From: Cloacimonetes bacterium UBA5456
GTDB taxonomy: Bacteria; Cloacimonadota; Cloacimonadia; Cloacimonadales; Cloacimonadaceae
Direction: 5' to 3'
DNA length: 20,103 nucleotides
Assembly (NCBI GenBank): GCA_002427325.1
Contig: DIQS01000070.1
Span: forward strand, 51,881 to 71,983
Part shown: positions 8,499-16,329 of the stretch, one piece after another
Position numbering within the stretch: position 1 is the stretch's first letter
Layout of the letters: every line of letters starts with the position of its first letter
The notes under the pieces: model-generated
The model's database searches: none
Seen by the model: only the letters and a program-made list of their open reading frames with translations
Told to the model about the DNA's origin: nothing
Made by a program: the position numbers and the translations under genes

Positions 8499-9404
8499 TT
8501 AGAAGTGATAGCCGATGCCAATGTTGTGGACATCGCCTGCGCCTTTGCCATTGCGAGCAAAGCCATAATCTATTTCAAAGTTTGAGATATTGAGTCCGAG
8601 GCCGGCTGTGATGCCTTGCCAATCGCCATTTAATCTATATCCGCTGCGCAGGACAAACATATCGATGAGTTCCAATTCTGCCCCGAGACTATAGAGTATA
8701 TAGTCGTCCATAGGCTTGACCAATGCGGCTTCAAGATTGAGATATTGATCCTTGATCTCGAGGCCCTTGCTGAAATCAAGCTCAAAGCTGAGAGGCATAG
8801 ATATTCTTTCATTTTCCATCTTGCCGCTGAAACCGAGATTGCGCACGGCAAAGGAGAGCTTGCTATCTTTGATTGCCGGAAGATAGCTGATTCCGAGGTC
8901 TGAAGAAAGCGCCAGAGCCGAAGCGGTATCCAGCTTTTCATAAGCCACAGAGAGGTTTGCGCCAAGATACAATCCCGTGCCCAATCTACGCGAATGATTT
9001 GCCGTCACCGCCATATCCACCGGTTCATAATAGCCGATGAATTGTCCGGACTCATCGCGGGCTTCGATCTTGCCATAATTGAGGTTACGCACAGCCAAAG
9101 CGGTGTGTGCCTTACGATTTGCGCTCACATAAGCGAAGCTATTATAAGAGCTTTCTCCCAGCCAAAACTGCTGTGTGAAATTGAAGTTTTTGACTCTGGA
9201 ACTATTGCCGATGGCGGCAGGTTGCAAGAGCCAGCCGAGGCTATTATGATCGCTGTGCACTCCACGAGATGCCAGAGCGGTGCTCACAGGCGAGGTGGGA
9301 ATATTGAGGAACTTGAAGCCATATTCTCCCGAAGAAGGATGGATTCCCGCCGTGATCTGCAAACAGAGCAGCGTTAATGTGATTAGGATTATATATCGTT
9401 TCAT
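8499..9404 (-). CDS. PorQ/PorV-like outer-membrane beta-barrel protein
   Basis: At 301 aa it starts with a signal peptide (about 1-19, KRYIILITLTLLCLQ core) and continues as alternating amphipathic strands ending in phenylalanine (GIGYHF), the usual signature of an outer-membrane barrel. The N-terminal block with FLNIPTSPVSTALASRG (about 32-48), followed by a stretch ending LLQPA, resembles the start of PorQ/PorV proteins of the type IX secretion system (FLNLP-SAR-AALGG, then NPA). PorV shuttles cargo to the attachment complex in Bacteroidetes; PorQ is its less studied relative. The glycine of the usual ALGG is not conserved here. It has GGGAG seven bases before the ATG and sits 16 bases after the M6-like gene and 21 before the subtilase gene. 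This strongly suggests a role in exporting or docking those two proteins. The family assignment is by motif likeness only. Confidence 0.75.
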   Translation of the reverse strand: MKRYIILITLTLLCLQITAGIHPSSGEYGFKFLNIPTSPVSTALASRGVHSDHNSLGWLLQPAAIGNSSRVKNFNFTQQFWLGESSYNSFAYVSANRKAHTALAVRNLNYGKIEARDESGQFIGYYEPVDMAVTANHSRRLGTGLYLGANLSVAYEKLDTASALALSSDLGISYLPAIKDSKLSFAVRNLGFSGKMENERISMPLSFELDFSKGLEIKDQYLNLEAALVKPMDDYILYSLGAELELIDMFVLRSGYRLNGDWQGITAGLGLNISNFEIDYGFARNGKGAGDVHNIGIGYHF

Positions 9405-9420
9405 AGGGTTTCTCCCAAAA

Positions 9421-12400
9421 TTACTTTTCTATGCCAAAGCGGAGCTTATGAGTTTCGCCGCCGCCCTTAATAATTGCCATATAGATTCCCGGCGCGAGCT
9501 TATCCACCGGGATGTGGAAGAGGTCTTGATTGCGCAGATATTCACGCGCCAGACCTGATTCTTGGAACACGAGTTTGCCGCTGATGTCAAAGATCTTAAG
9601 GCTCACGCGCAGGTCTTTTGTGGGCATGATAGAGAGCTTTATCTCTTGATTATAAAATGTTTTGAGCGGATTGGGAAAGAAATATAGTTCGTCTTTGACA
9701 AAGACTTTATCGCTTAGATATTGGTTAGGCAGATCGACCGACATGCGGGATGCACGCCTTTTCAGATCGCCATATTCCGCCTTCCAGCCATCATCGGCCT
9801 TGCGCACATCATAGTTCGGGAGATGACTGCGAAAGAGCGAGCCATTATCGGCAGCCATCCAGAGATAGGGCTCACCATCCACACCGTGAGCAACGAAGGG
9901 CAGATGTCGTCCTCGCGTCGCAAAAGAAGTGGGATAGCCACGCTTGAGGCGATAGTTTTCTTCCCAAACAAAGAGGCGATTCATATTCAGCGCAGCGCAG
10001 AGCTTGAGTGAACCGTCTGAATCTAAATCCAGTGCGATTGCGCCGGCACTGATACCATCATCTGCCAGCCCCATATCGAGTGTCTTAGGCGAGATGAGAT
10101 TTGCATAGTGATCCACAGCATAGACTCGATTTGAAGTGGCAAAGATCATGTCCAAAGTGCCGTTCCCATCGATATCTTGCAGTGAAAGCGGCGCCGAAGC
10201 CTTGCCATCGAAGACAAATGGGAATCCATCTCTGAGACTCAAGCTATAATCGCTTTTATCATAGACATAGATGCTGGAAAGGCATTGCACGATCAGCGCA
10301 TCGTTCTGTCCTAATTTCGCCGTGAAGATGCCGACAACCGTGGAATCGGATGGAACCGTGGTCTCAAAACCATAATAGTTCTGATATTCCAGCTCCAAAC
10401 TCAGCAAACGATAGTGCTCTGCATCCTTCGGCAAACTCAGCAGATGGAGCTTCTTTTCGTCCCAGCTCAAATTGGAAGCCGCCTTATCTGCCCACACAAA
10501 GTTCGTCTCAATTATGCGTCTTTGTTCTTTGTCATAAAAACTGACCATAGACTCATCGGTGAGGGTGTTTTCCATGAGCAGCGCCAGCCTGTCGTCCATG
10601 TCCACAGGATGGCTGAGGAACTTGCGATTAGAGATATTTACATAGCGCGTACCATCTTTATCTTTGCGTGCGAGTCTTGCAACGTGTCCCATCTGAGTGG
10701 GAATATAAAACGCCTCGCCGTCCCAAGTGTAAAGCTGTGTAATCTCAGGGAGTTGCTGCGGATAGAGATCCACCATCTCATCATCTTGAAACAGCGCAAT
10801 CAAGCCACTTCCCATGGGATAGAAGATGCACTCGCTACCATCTTGGAAAAAGTCCACTGCCGCAGCCGGATACTTGCTATCTCCCACATAATCCAATTGC
10901 AATCGCCAAGCAAAGCGAACGCTGAAAGTCATCTGATTTGCGCTTTCGCTGATGTCATAGATCTCCAGCGGGATGCCGCCATAATAGCTCTGTGCAGTGG
11001 GCAACCAGAGCAATCCTTCATGATATTCATGCCCAAAATAGTCGTTATTACCGGCGCGATAGCTATCGTCGGGACCGCCGTGTTTATAGGGACTATATGC
11101 ACCCGTATCAAGGTCTTGCACCCCATCCGCTTCTTCCAAATCCACGCCCTTGTGATTAGCATCGCCATTGATGCGATTGATATCGAAATTGGGACGGAAG
11201 TTTTCGGCGATGACGTTCTCATCGATGTGCCAGATCAGGATTCCGCTACCATCCGTGAGCGGCGAATATCCAAATCCCGGCAGGAAAAAGTCCCACTCAC
11301 AGCCTGCATATCGATTTTTCATAAAATTAAAGAAAGGCATCAGCGGCAAATCTTCATAATAATCCTGTTCTTCGGGCAAGAGTTTGAAGCTATAACTGGG
11401 CAGATTTGTATATGGGTCCAGGCTTCCATCAGGGTTTTGCTGTCTATTTTCGATCAAAAAGTATTCTTGCTCCGAGATCGGCACTTTATAGAGCCTGACC
11501 GCATTCTCATCGTGATCGAGGAAGTGGTCTATGGACAGCACTTCACTATCGTGATAGACGGTGATCGCCTCCTCCCAGCCCAAGTAATAGCGAGACCAAG
11601 CCGAGAGCTGCGCAGGAACATATCCGCTGGCATTCCAGACGCCTGTTCCCATCAGCCCCCAGTTACCAATCCCTTGCGAGATGCCGTTGCTGCTCACATT
11701 GTCAAAGAGGGTGGGCAGCCCCAAGATATGTCCAAATTGATGAGCCAAAACTCCAAAGATGCTAAAGAGATAGAGCTCCGCATCCTCCTCACCCTGAGCT
11801 GGGAAATAGTCATGATATTGGTCTTCGCAGATGATGGCGATATTGGTGAGAATTGTGCCGTCCGGTGTGGCAAAACCGGGATAGTCGTCATTCTCCGGGT
11901 CAAAATAGTTTTGCAGATATTTTCTGGAGAGAAAGGTGCTCCAGATGCTCTCTTTACGCTTGCCCTCGACATCGGTTTCTTGCCCTTGGCCGGCGTGAAA
12001 GATGATCATTCCATCGTAGGCAGAGAAGTTTAGATCACCACAAAGCTGCATGAGATCAGGCATGATATCTCCGAGGTTTTTATCCGTCTTACCGCCGATA
12101 TCAGCACCATAATGTGCCAGTGTATTAGGGAGTCTAAGTCTTTGGGGATAAACTTCATAGCTCATCTGATAGTCGCCATGCGAGGCATCGTAAAAGAAGT
12201 CGTGCAGGTGCAGCATCCAACGCTCAAAATAAGCCAAATCGTGCGCCAAGAAGTCTGGATATTGCGCCTCCATCTTAAAATGGACATCGTCAAATTCCAC
12301 CATCAGCGCCAAGATATGCGTCGGCAGCTCGTCAACCGTCCTGTTTTTCAGACCAAGCTCTATTTCGGCAGATTTTGGTAGCTCCGGATTTGAGACAGAC

Positions 12401-12510
12401 CAATCCTGCGGGATGGCTTTGTGTCCCGGAACGGGAACCACCATCGCTGTCAGGTTTAGCCACGTCATCCAAAGTAGGACGAACTTGAGGTATTTCAGCC
12501 ATTTAGGCAT
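9421..12510 (-). CDS. Secreted M6-family (immune inhibitor A-like) protein with degenerate zinc site and C-terminal Por-type sorting domain
   Basis: The product is 1029 aa. A hydrophobic N-terminus (about 9-28) acts as signal peptide. The M6-like domain (about 60-320) shows the family frame around the active site, including LGLP, NWGLMGTGVWN (283-293) and SAWSRYYLGW (303-312). The zinc motif, however, reads H257-Q-F-G-H261, with Thr267 where M6 enzymes have Asp, so the catalytic Glu and the third metal ligand are both replaced. A middle region (about 320-530) resembles the rest of M6 proteins (SGILIWHID near 422). Beta-propeller-like repeats (DIDGNGTLD near 778, DLDSDGS near 827) follow, then a C-terminal Por-secretion-tail-like domain starting YFFPNPL (about 942) and ending near APGIY. 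It is first in its operon, with GGAG ten bases before the ATG and a good promoter at 12573-12601. It is probably a surface-binding pseudopeptidase; loss of activity is inferred. Confidence 0.88.
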   Translation of the reverse strand: MPKWLKYLKFVLLWMTWLNLTAMVVPVPGHKAIPQDWSVSNPELPKSAEIELGLKNRTVDELPTHILALMVEFDDVHFKMEAQYPDFLAHDLAYFERWMLHLHDFFYDASHGDYQMSYEVYPQRLRLPNTLAHYGADIGGKTDKNLGDIMPDLMQLCGDLNFSAYDGMIIFHAGQGQETDVEGKRKESIWSTFLSRKYLQNYFDPENDDYPGFATPDGTILTNIAIICEDQYHDYFPAQGEEDAELYLFSIFGVLAHQFGHILGLPTLFDNVSSNGISQGIGNWGLMGTGVWNASGYVPAQLSAWSRYYLGWEEAITVYHDSEVLSIDHFLDHDENAVRLYKVPISEQEYFLIENRQQNPDGSLDPYTNLPSYSFKLLPEEQDYYEDLPLMPFFNFMKNRYAGCEWDFFLPGFGYSPLTDGSGILIWHIDENVIAENFRPNFDINRINGDANHKGVDLEEADGVQDLDTGAYSPYKHGGPDDSYRAGNNDYFGHEYHEGLLWLPTAQSYYGGIPLEIYDISESANQMTFSVRFAWRLQLDYVGDSKYPAAAVDFFQDGSECIFYPMGSGLIALFQDDEMVDLYPQQLPEITQLYTWDGEAFYIPTQMGHVARLARKDKDGTRYVNISNRKFLSHPVDMDDRLALLMENTLTDESMVSFYDKEQRRIIETNFVWADKAASNLSWDEKKLHLLSLPKDAEHYRLLSLELEYQNYYGFETTVPSDSTVVGIFTAKLGQNDALIVQCLSSIYVYDKSDYSLSLRDGFPFVFDGKASAPLSLQDIDGNGTLDMIFATSNRVYAVDHYANLISPKTLDMGLADDGISAGAIALDLDSDGSLKLCAALNMNRLFVWEENYRLKRGYPTSFATRGRHLPFVAHGVDGEPYLWMAADNGSLFRSHLPNYDVRKADDGWKAEYGDLKRRASRMSVDLPNQYLSDKVFVKDELYFFPNPLKTFYNQEIKLSIMPTKDLRVSLKIFDISGKLVFQESGLAREYLRNQDLFHIPVDKLAPGIYMAIIKGGGETHKLRFGIEK

Positions 12511-12860
12511 GGATTTCTATCTCCCCATTTCATTACTTATTTTTTAAGAACATTTTTTCATGCTCAAAGTGCATCCTATTTTAGCAACAAGTTCACGTCA
12601 AGCAGAAATAAGAGCCTCTACTATTCTATAGGGTGACAAAATCGAAAAAAAAGCCCAAAATGAGCAACTATTTTTTCATCGATCTTGTAAGTCATTCAAA
12701 AATGAAGCCTGAAATAATTCTGAAAAATCAAAGAATCCAAAATGTTATGTAAACCTCAAGGGATTTTACTTCACTTTAATCTACAGATTCCGGATTGTGC
12801 ACAGCCCTCGTAAAGGTAATCCCAAAAAGTAGGTTCAAGCTCATACAAACACAAAAAATA
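12511..12860. other. AT-rich intergenic region between two minus-strand operons
   Basis: These 350 bases hold the leader and promoter of the M6-like gene at the left and the T-tract of the neighbouring operon's terminator at the right edge. Between about 12602 and 12850 I see no convincing reading frame, RNA fold, repeat or palindrome on either strand. The only notable sequence is a TAGAAT box in minus orientation near 12624-12629, without a good -35. Confidence 0.6.
12573..12601 (-). promoter_or_regulatory. Sigma-70-type promoter of the M6-like/PorQ-like/subtilase operon
   Basis: On the minus strand TTGACG (12601-12596) and TAGGAT (12578-12573) are separated by exactly 17 bases. They match the consensus at five and four of six positions. 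Transcription would begin near 12565 and give a leader of about 55 bases before the ATG at 12510. No operator or riboswitch-like fold was seen in the leader. Confidence 0.6.
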
Positions 12861-12885
12861 GCCGCCCTGTTATTTTCAGAGCGGC
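12853..12885 (-). terminator. Intrinsic terminator of the purS-to-12914 operon
   Basis: On the minus strand a 9-bp stem (12885-12877 pairing with 12869-12861, GCCGCTCTG/CAGGGCGGC with one G-U pair) encloses a seven-base loop. It is followed by TATTTTTT (12860-12853). It begins 28 bases after the stop codon of the last gene in the operon. Confidence 0.88.
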
Positions 12886-12913
12886 CATGATTTGTATTAA
12901 TCCATCAAATCGG

Positions 12914-14044
12914 TCAAGATTCGATTACTTCAACGTTTGCACGCGGCAAGATGACGCGCGTTCCATCCTCAAATTCAGCTTCGAGGGTGCGCACCAAGGT
13001 CTCGGATTCCACCTTTGTGAGCTCTTCCGGCAGGGCAGTCACTTTGAGAATGCTGCCAAAATGGGGCTGACGGATGACACGCACGCTGGTTCCAATTCTC
13101 AGATAGGAGAGTCCTGCTTTTGCGGCGCCCAGTTCATCTTCCTGGAATTCGAGCGGGATGATGATTTCCGGGCGGATCACTCCGGCGCGGATCTGGGTAT
13201 GTCCATGAATTGACGCCTTTTTGCCATTGAAACGTTTCAAGAGCTCAAAGGTTTTTCTCGCCATATCGATCTTGCCAAATCCTTCGGTGCAGACGATGGT
13301 GAGTCCCACTTCTTCATGACCGGTGATGGCGACTCCGATATCATAACCCAAGAGTTTCTTGATATCTTGGTCGTCGATACCGCCGGTGATGATGGCTGCA
13401 ACGCCATGATTTTTGGCAATTTCAATGACGTGGAAGGGCACGAAGCTTCCGGCGACGATGATCTTTCCTCTGCAGCTTTCATTGATCTTACCTGCATCGA
13501 TCTCATCACCCGGAGTGCTTGCCAACATCATGATTTCGCCCGTAGTTTCGTCTCCAATGCCAAAGATGCCTTGGATATAGGCACTTTTATTTTCAATGAC
13601 CACGCCTTCTTCGGGAATGATGTCTGTGATGATTCCATCCACGAAGGCTTTCACTTGGATCGGAACGCGAGGCTCGCGAAGCAAGACCTGTCCCGTCACA
13701 GCGGAGACGCTTTCCACCTCTCCATCCACGGGAGAGTGCACCACAGTCTTAAAAAGTCCGGTGCCAAAGAGTCCGGCGCTTTCTGCGAGCACGGTTTGTT
13801 TCGTGATCTGATCACCGGCTTTGATTTGTATGAATTTTTCAAGCTGAGCGGGGGTGACGCCGAGCTTGTTTGCGAGGTTAAAAGGCACGACCTTACCCGG
13901 CAGGAGGGTTTCGGCGACCACGTCATCGGCTGCAACCTTCTGACCTTTTTCCACCAAAACTGTTCCTTTCAGGGGCAAGATACGTTCTTTACGTAAGATG
14001 ATGTTATCAGTGACGGTTAAACCGGCAGAATAAGCTTGTCCCAT
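12914..14044 (-). CDS. Conserved-looking beta-rich protein encoded next to a MutL/GlmL-like ATPase, function unknown
   Basis: I do not recognise a named family for this 376-aa protein. It has no signal peptide or membrane segment and should be cytoplasmic. Residues about 20-170 are rich in short strands with lipoyl/barrel-sandwich-like turns (LPLKGTVLVEKGQKV near 23-37, VVHSPVDGEVESVSAVTGQVL-type stretch near 101-121, VDGIITDIIPEEGVVI near 135-150). Residues about 190-285 look like an alpha/beta segment with GKIIVAGS and AAIITGGID. The C-terminal 65 residues resemble a KOW-like/SH3-like barrel (GTSVRVIRQPHFGSILKV, about 318-335). Its AGGAGG site is five bases before the ATG and it starts nine bases after the MutL-like stop codon, so the two are surely co-translated. 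It may be a partner or adaptor of that ATPase. It is last in the operon, ahead of a strong terminator. Confidence 0.8.
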   Translation of the reverse strand: MGQAYSAGLTVTDNIILRKERILPLKGTVLVEKGQKVAADDVVAETLLPGKVVPFNLANKLGVTPAQLEKFIQIKAGDQITKQTVLAESAGLFGTGLFKTVVHSPVDGEVESVSAVTGQVLLREPRVPIQVKAFVDGIITDIIPEEGVVIENKSAYIQGIFGIGDETTGEIMMLASTPGDEIDAGKINESCRGKIIVAGSFVPFHVIEIAKNHGVAAIITGGIDDQDIKKLLGYDIGVAITGHEEVGLTIVCTEGFGKIDMARKTFELLKRFNGKKASIHGHTQIRAGVIRPEIIIPLEFQEDELGAAKAGLSYLRIGTSVRVIRQPHFGSILKVTALPEELTKVESETLVRTLEAEFEDGTRVILPRANVEVIES

Positions 14045-14053
14045 TCTTTCCTC

Positions 14054-15916
14054 CTACACCAAAATTTCTTCGGGGTATGCTTTAAGTTCACGCATCCATT
14101 TTTTGAGATATTTGATGCGCATCTCTTTTTCAGTCGGCAGAGCAAATGGCTGACGACCACGAGTATCCAAGGCGATTCCGACCATGCCACCATGCAGGTC
14201 AACCGTCAATTCTTTGGCTTTATTTTCGTCCAAGATCAAGCCGCCTGATGTTTTAAGGGTAGCTTTTGCAACTTCGCCAACACCGCAGGGGATTAGGCGG
14301 ATTTCGCCAAAGGGGATATCCTCTTCAAAAACGCTGCCATCGGGAAGTTCGAGCTTGGCACTAAGTGCGGGCTTGCCATATTTACCTCTGCCGATGGGTG
14401 CAACGCAACTGCCTAAATAGAGCATACAGTCTTTACGGAAGACTTCGGTTGCTGCTTTTGTGCTGATCTCAGAAAGAACGCCGAGATGGGGCATCATGAA
14501 GATACTATCCACGGCCAGACGTGTGATTCCTTCCGGCAAGAATGCATCGATGAGCATCATCATTGTCTGATTTCTGCGCGGTGCGTGAGAGAGCACTCCG
14601 CCGCTTCCAACCAAGAGGTCCAAGGTCTTGAGATTGACGATGGTGTCTCCTGAAGTAGATTGGCTAAATGCCTCAGAGATGTCGCGCTGGCGTTGCATTC
14701 CTTTCAGTCCGCTGGCAAATTCTTTATGCTGTTCAAATGCCAAACGAAGTGCTTCTTTTGCAATCGCTTGTTCCAAGACCAATTCTTCCAAGAGTGAAGG
14801 GATGGTCGTGGGGCGGATCATCTTGTTTTTAATCATATTACGCAGTTCGTTTTCGTTGATGTCAAAGGGAACCCAACGCATGATGTTTTCCAAGCCGCTG
14901 GATGCCAAGACGTTTGAGATGCTATAGCTCATTCCGAGGTTTGCGCTAACTGTGCGGTTGAAGATATAATCTTCGGTAAACACGCTAAATACGTCTGTCG
15001 TTGCTCCGCCGATATCCACTCCGAGAACTTCGATCTTCTCATCTTTGGCAATGGTTTGCATGATGTTTCCAACCGCTGCAGGAGTGGGCATGATGGGAAC
15101 CGCTTTGTGATCGGGTCCCTGCGTCCAAACCATGAGTTTGTCATAGCCTGGCGCCTGTTGCATCACGTGTTCCATGAAGATGTCATGGATCTTATCGCGG
15201 GCAGGGCCGAGGTTTTCCATCTCGAGTTTGGGACGAATGTTATCGGTGACGATGAGATTGACTTTTTCAGACAAGGTTTCATTAATTGCACCCACAGCCT
15301 CTTTGTTGCCGGCAAAGATCACGGGGAGCTTATATTCCGCTCCGAGACGAGGTTTGGGGTCTGCACCGGAAACGAGCTCTGCCATTTCCACAACGTGTTT
15401 CACCGTGCCGCCGTCTTCACCGCCTGCCATCAGGATCATATCCGGACGCAAGTGGCGAATACGCTCGATCTTTTCGTGGTTGAGCCGTTTATCGTTGCTG
15501 GAAATCAAGTCCATCACGATTGCTCCGGCACCGAGTGCTGCGCGTTCTGCGCTCTCACCGGTCATCGATGCCACCACTCCCGTCACCATCATCTGCAAGC
15601 CACCGCCGGCAGAAGAGGTTGAGACATAGGCATCTACCCCAGTATCACCATCACGCGGGATGATAAACTTTCCATCTTCCATGAACTTAATATTGGGGTT
15701 ATTATATTTCAAACGAGCCAGCTCTTCGAGTTCTTGAGTGGCGTTGATCACGCCTTTTGTAACGTCGTTCAGAGGGGCTTCCACTGTTGTTGGTGCTTCA
15801 CCACGGATAGTTTGGCGATATTCACCATCGACAAATTCGATTAAGATCGCCTTGGTTGTGGTGCTACCGCAGTCGGTTGCCACGATCCGTGTGAGGCGTT
15901 TTTCATCGTATTGCAT
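14054..15916 (-). CDS. MutL/GlmL-family ASKHA ATPase, probable helper of a B12-dependent mutase
   Basis: The 620-aa product has the actin/Hsp70-like nucleotide-binding pattern of the GlmL/MutL family: phosphate-1 loop ATDCGSTTTKA (13-23), the AGGGL segment (103-107), AERAALGAGA (123-132), PDMILMAGGEDGG (158-170), VIFAGN (199-204), a second phosphate loop GVDIGGATTD (299-308) and VGSGGVLSHAP (436-446). It is not the DNA mismatch-repair MutL. Family members lie beside glutamate mutase, ornithine or lysine aminomutase genes and are thought to reactivate or protect the cobalamin enzyme, possibly by cofactor exchange. This protein is about 150 residues longer than typical GlmL. The extra C-terminal part (about 480-620) contains SCVAPIGRGKYGK and several strands. 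No mutase subunit is in the window. GGAGG lies four bases before the ATG, 15 bases after the small upstream gene. Confidence 0.88.
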   Translation of the reverse strand: MQYDEKRLTRIVATDCGSTTTKAILIEFVDGEYRQTIRGEAPTTVEAPLNDVTKGVINATQELEELARLKYNNPNIKFMEDGKFIIPRDGDTGVDAYVSTSSAGGGLQMMVTGVVASMTGESAERAALGAGAIVMDLISSNDKRLNHEKIERIRHLRPDMILMAGGEDGGTVKHVVEMAELVSGADPKPRLGAEYKLPVIFAGNKEAVGAINETLSEKVNLIVTDNIRPKLEMENLGPARDKIHDIFMEHVMQQAPGYDKLMVWTQGPDHKAVPIMPTPAAVGNIMQTIAKDEKIEVLGVDIGGATTDVFSVFTEDYIFNRTVSANLGMSYSISNVLASSGLENIMRWVPFDINENELRNMIKNKMIRPTTIPSLLEELVLEQAIAKEALRLAFEQHKEFASGLKGMQRQRDISEAFSQSTSGDTIVNLKTLDLLVGSGGVLSHAPRRNQTMMMLIDAFLPEGITRLAVDSIFMMPHLGVLSEISTKAATEVFRKDCMLYLGSCVAPIGRGKYGKPALSAKLELPDGSVFEEDIPFGEIRLIPCGVGEVAKATLKTSGGLILDENKAKELTVDLHGGMVGIALDTRGRQPFALPTEKEMRIKYLKKWMRELKAYPEEILV

Positions 15917-15931
15917 ATATCCTCCGCTTAA

Positions 15932-16324
15932 TCAGCTTTTATTTTTCTTAAAGATATTCTTGAAATTTTCTTTGAATTGATTGCGACGGCGTCTGCGCTT
16001 GAGTTTTGCCTCTTTTCGGCGTTCGTCGTTCAGCTCTTCATCCAGCTCGTCAATGCGCCTTACCAATGCCTTGATATATTTCTCTTCTTTGATCATCAGG
16101 GCAAAACGCTGATATTTGTGGCTGTCGAAGATGATTTCGGCAAAAGGCATGATGAAATAGAGTGCCTGGCTGCCTATGCTGTGCAAGGGATGCAGAGATT
16201 CAATCAAAAGTATCCCCGCAGGTGCCAGATTGCGGCTCGCGATAAAGCGTGCCATCTTTTCAATCATGTCGTGTGCTTCTTCGTCGTTAATCTCGTTTAA
16301 ATATTCTTTATGTTCGTAGTTCAT
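15932..16324 (-). CDS. Small hypothetical protein with highly basic C-terminus
   Basis: I do not recognise a characterised family for this 130-aa protein. Residues about 17-75 form a helical, moderately hydrophobic core (FIASRNLAPAGILLIESLHP at 27-46, then QALYFIMPFAEIIF near 53-66). This could be an amphipathic membrane-associated segment or a buried helical bundle. Residues 80-100 are a charged helix (IKALVRRIDELDEEL) and the last 30 residues are almost all Arg/Lys (KLKRRRRRNQFK). That tail suggests binding to nucleic acid, the ribosome or acidic lipid. It is encoded five bases after the ComF-like gene and 15 before the MutL-like gene, within the same operon. The ribosome site is weak, so translation may depend on coupling with the gene before it. 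A link to the MutL-like protein is inferred only from position. Confidence 0.75.
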   Translation of the reverse strand: MNYEHKEYLNEINDEEAHDMIEKMARFIASRNLAPAGILLIESLHPLHSIGSQALYFIMPFAEIIFDSHKYQRFALMIKEEKYIKALVRRIDELDEELNDERRKEAKLKRRRRRNQFKENFKNIFKKNKS

Positions 16325-16329
16325 TTTGT

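Noticed and set aside
10414..12033. A 539-codon plus-strand open frame opposite the M6-like gene
   Set aside because: It lies codon-on-codon antisense to a gene with clear domains and a promoter. Its translation has no recognisable motifs and no ribosome site, and it is explained by avoidance of TTA, CTA and TCA codons.
12602..12850. Small RNA or riboswitch in the large intergenic gap
   Set aside because: No stable long stem, conserved-looking core or internal terminator was found by eye on either strand.
14054..15916. DNA mismatch repair MutL
   Set aside because: The sequence has ASKHA phosphate loops and GlmL-type motifs, not the GHKL ATPase motifs of mismatch-repair MutL; only the family name is shared.
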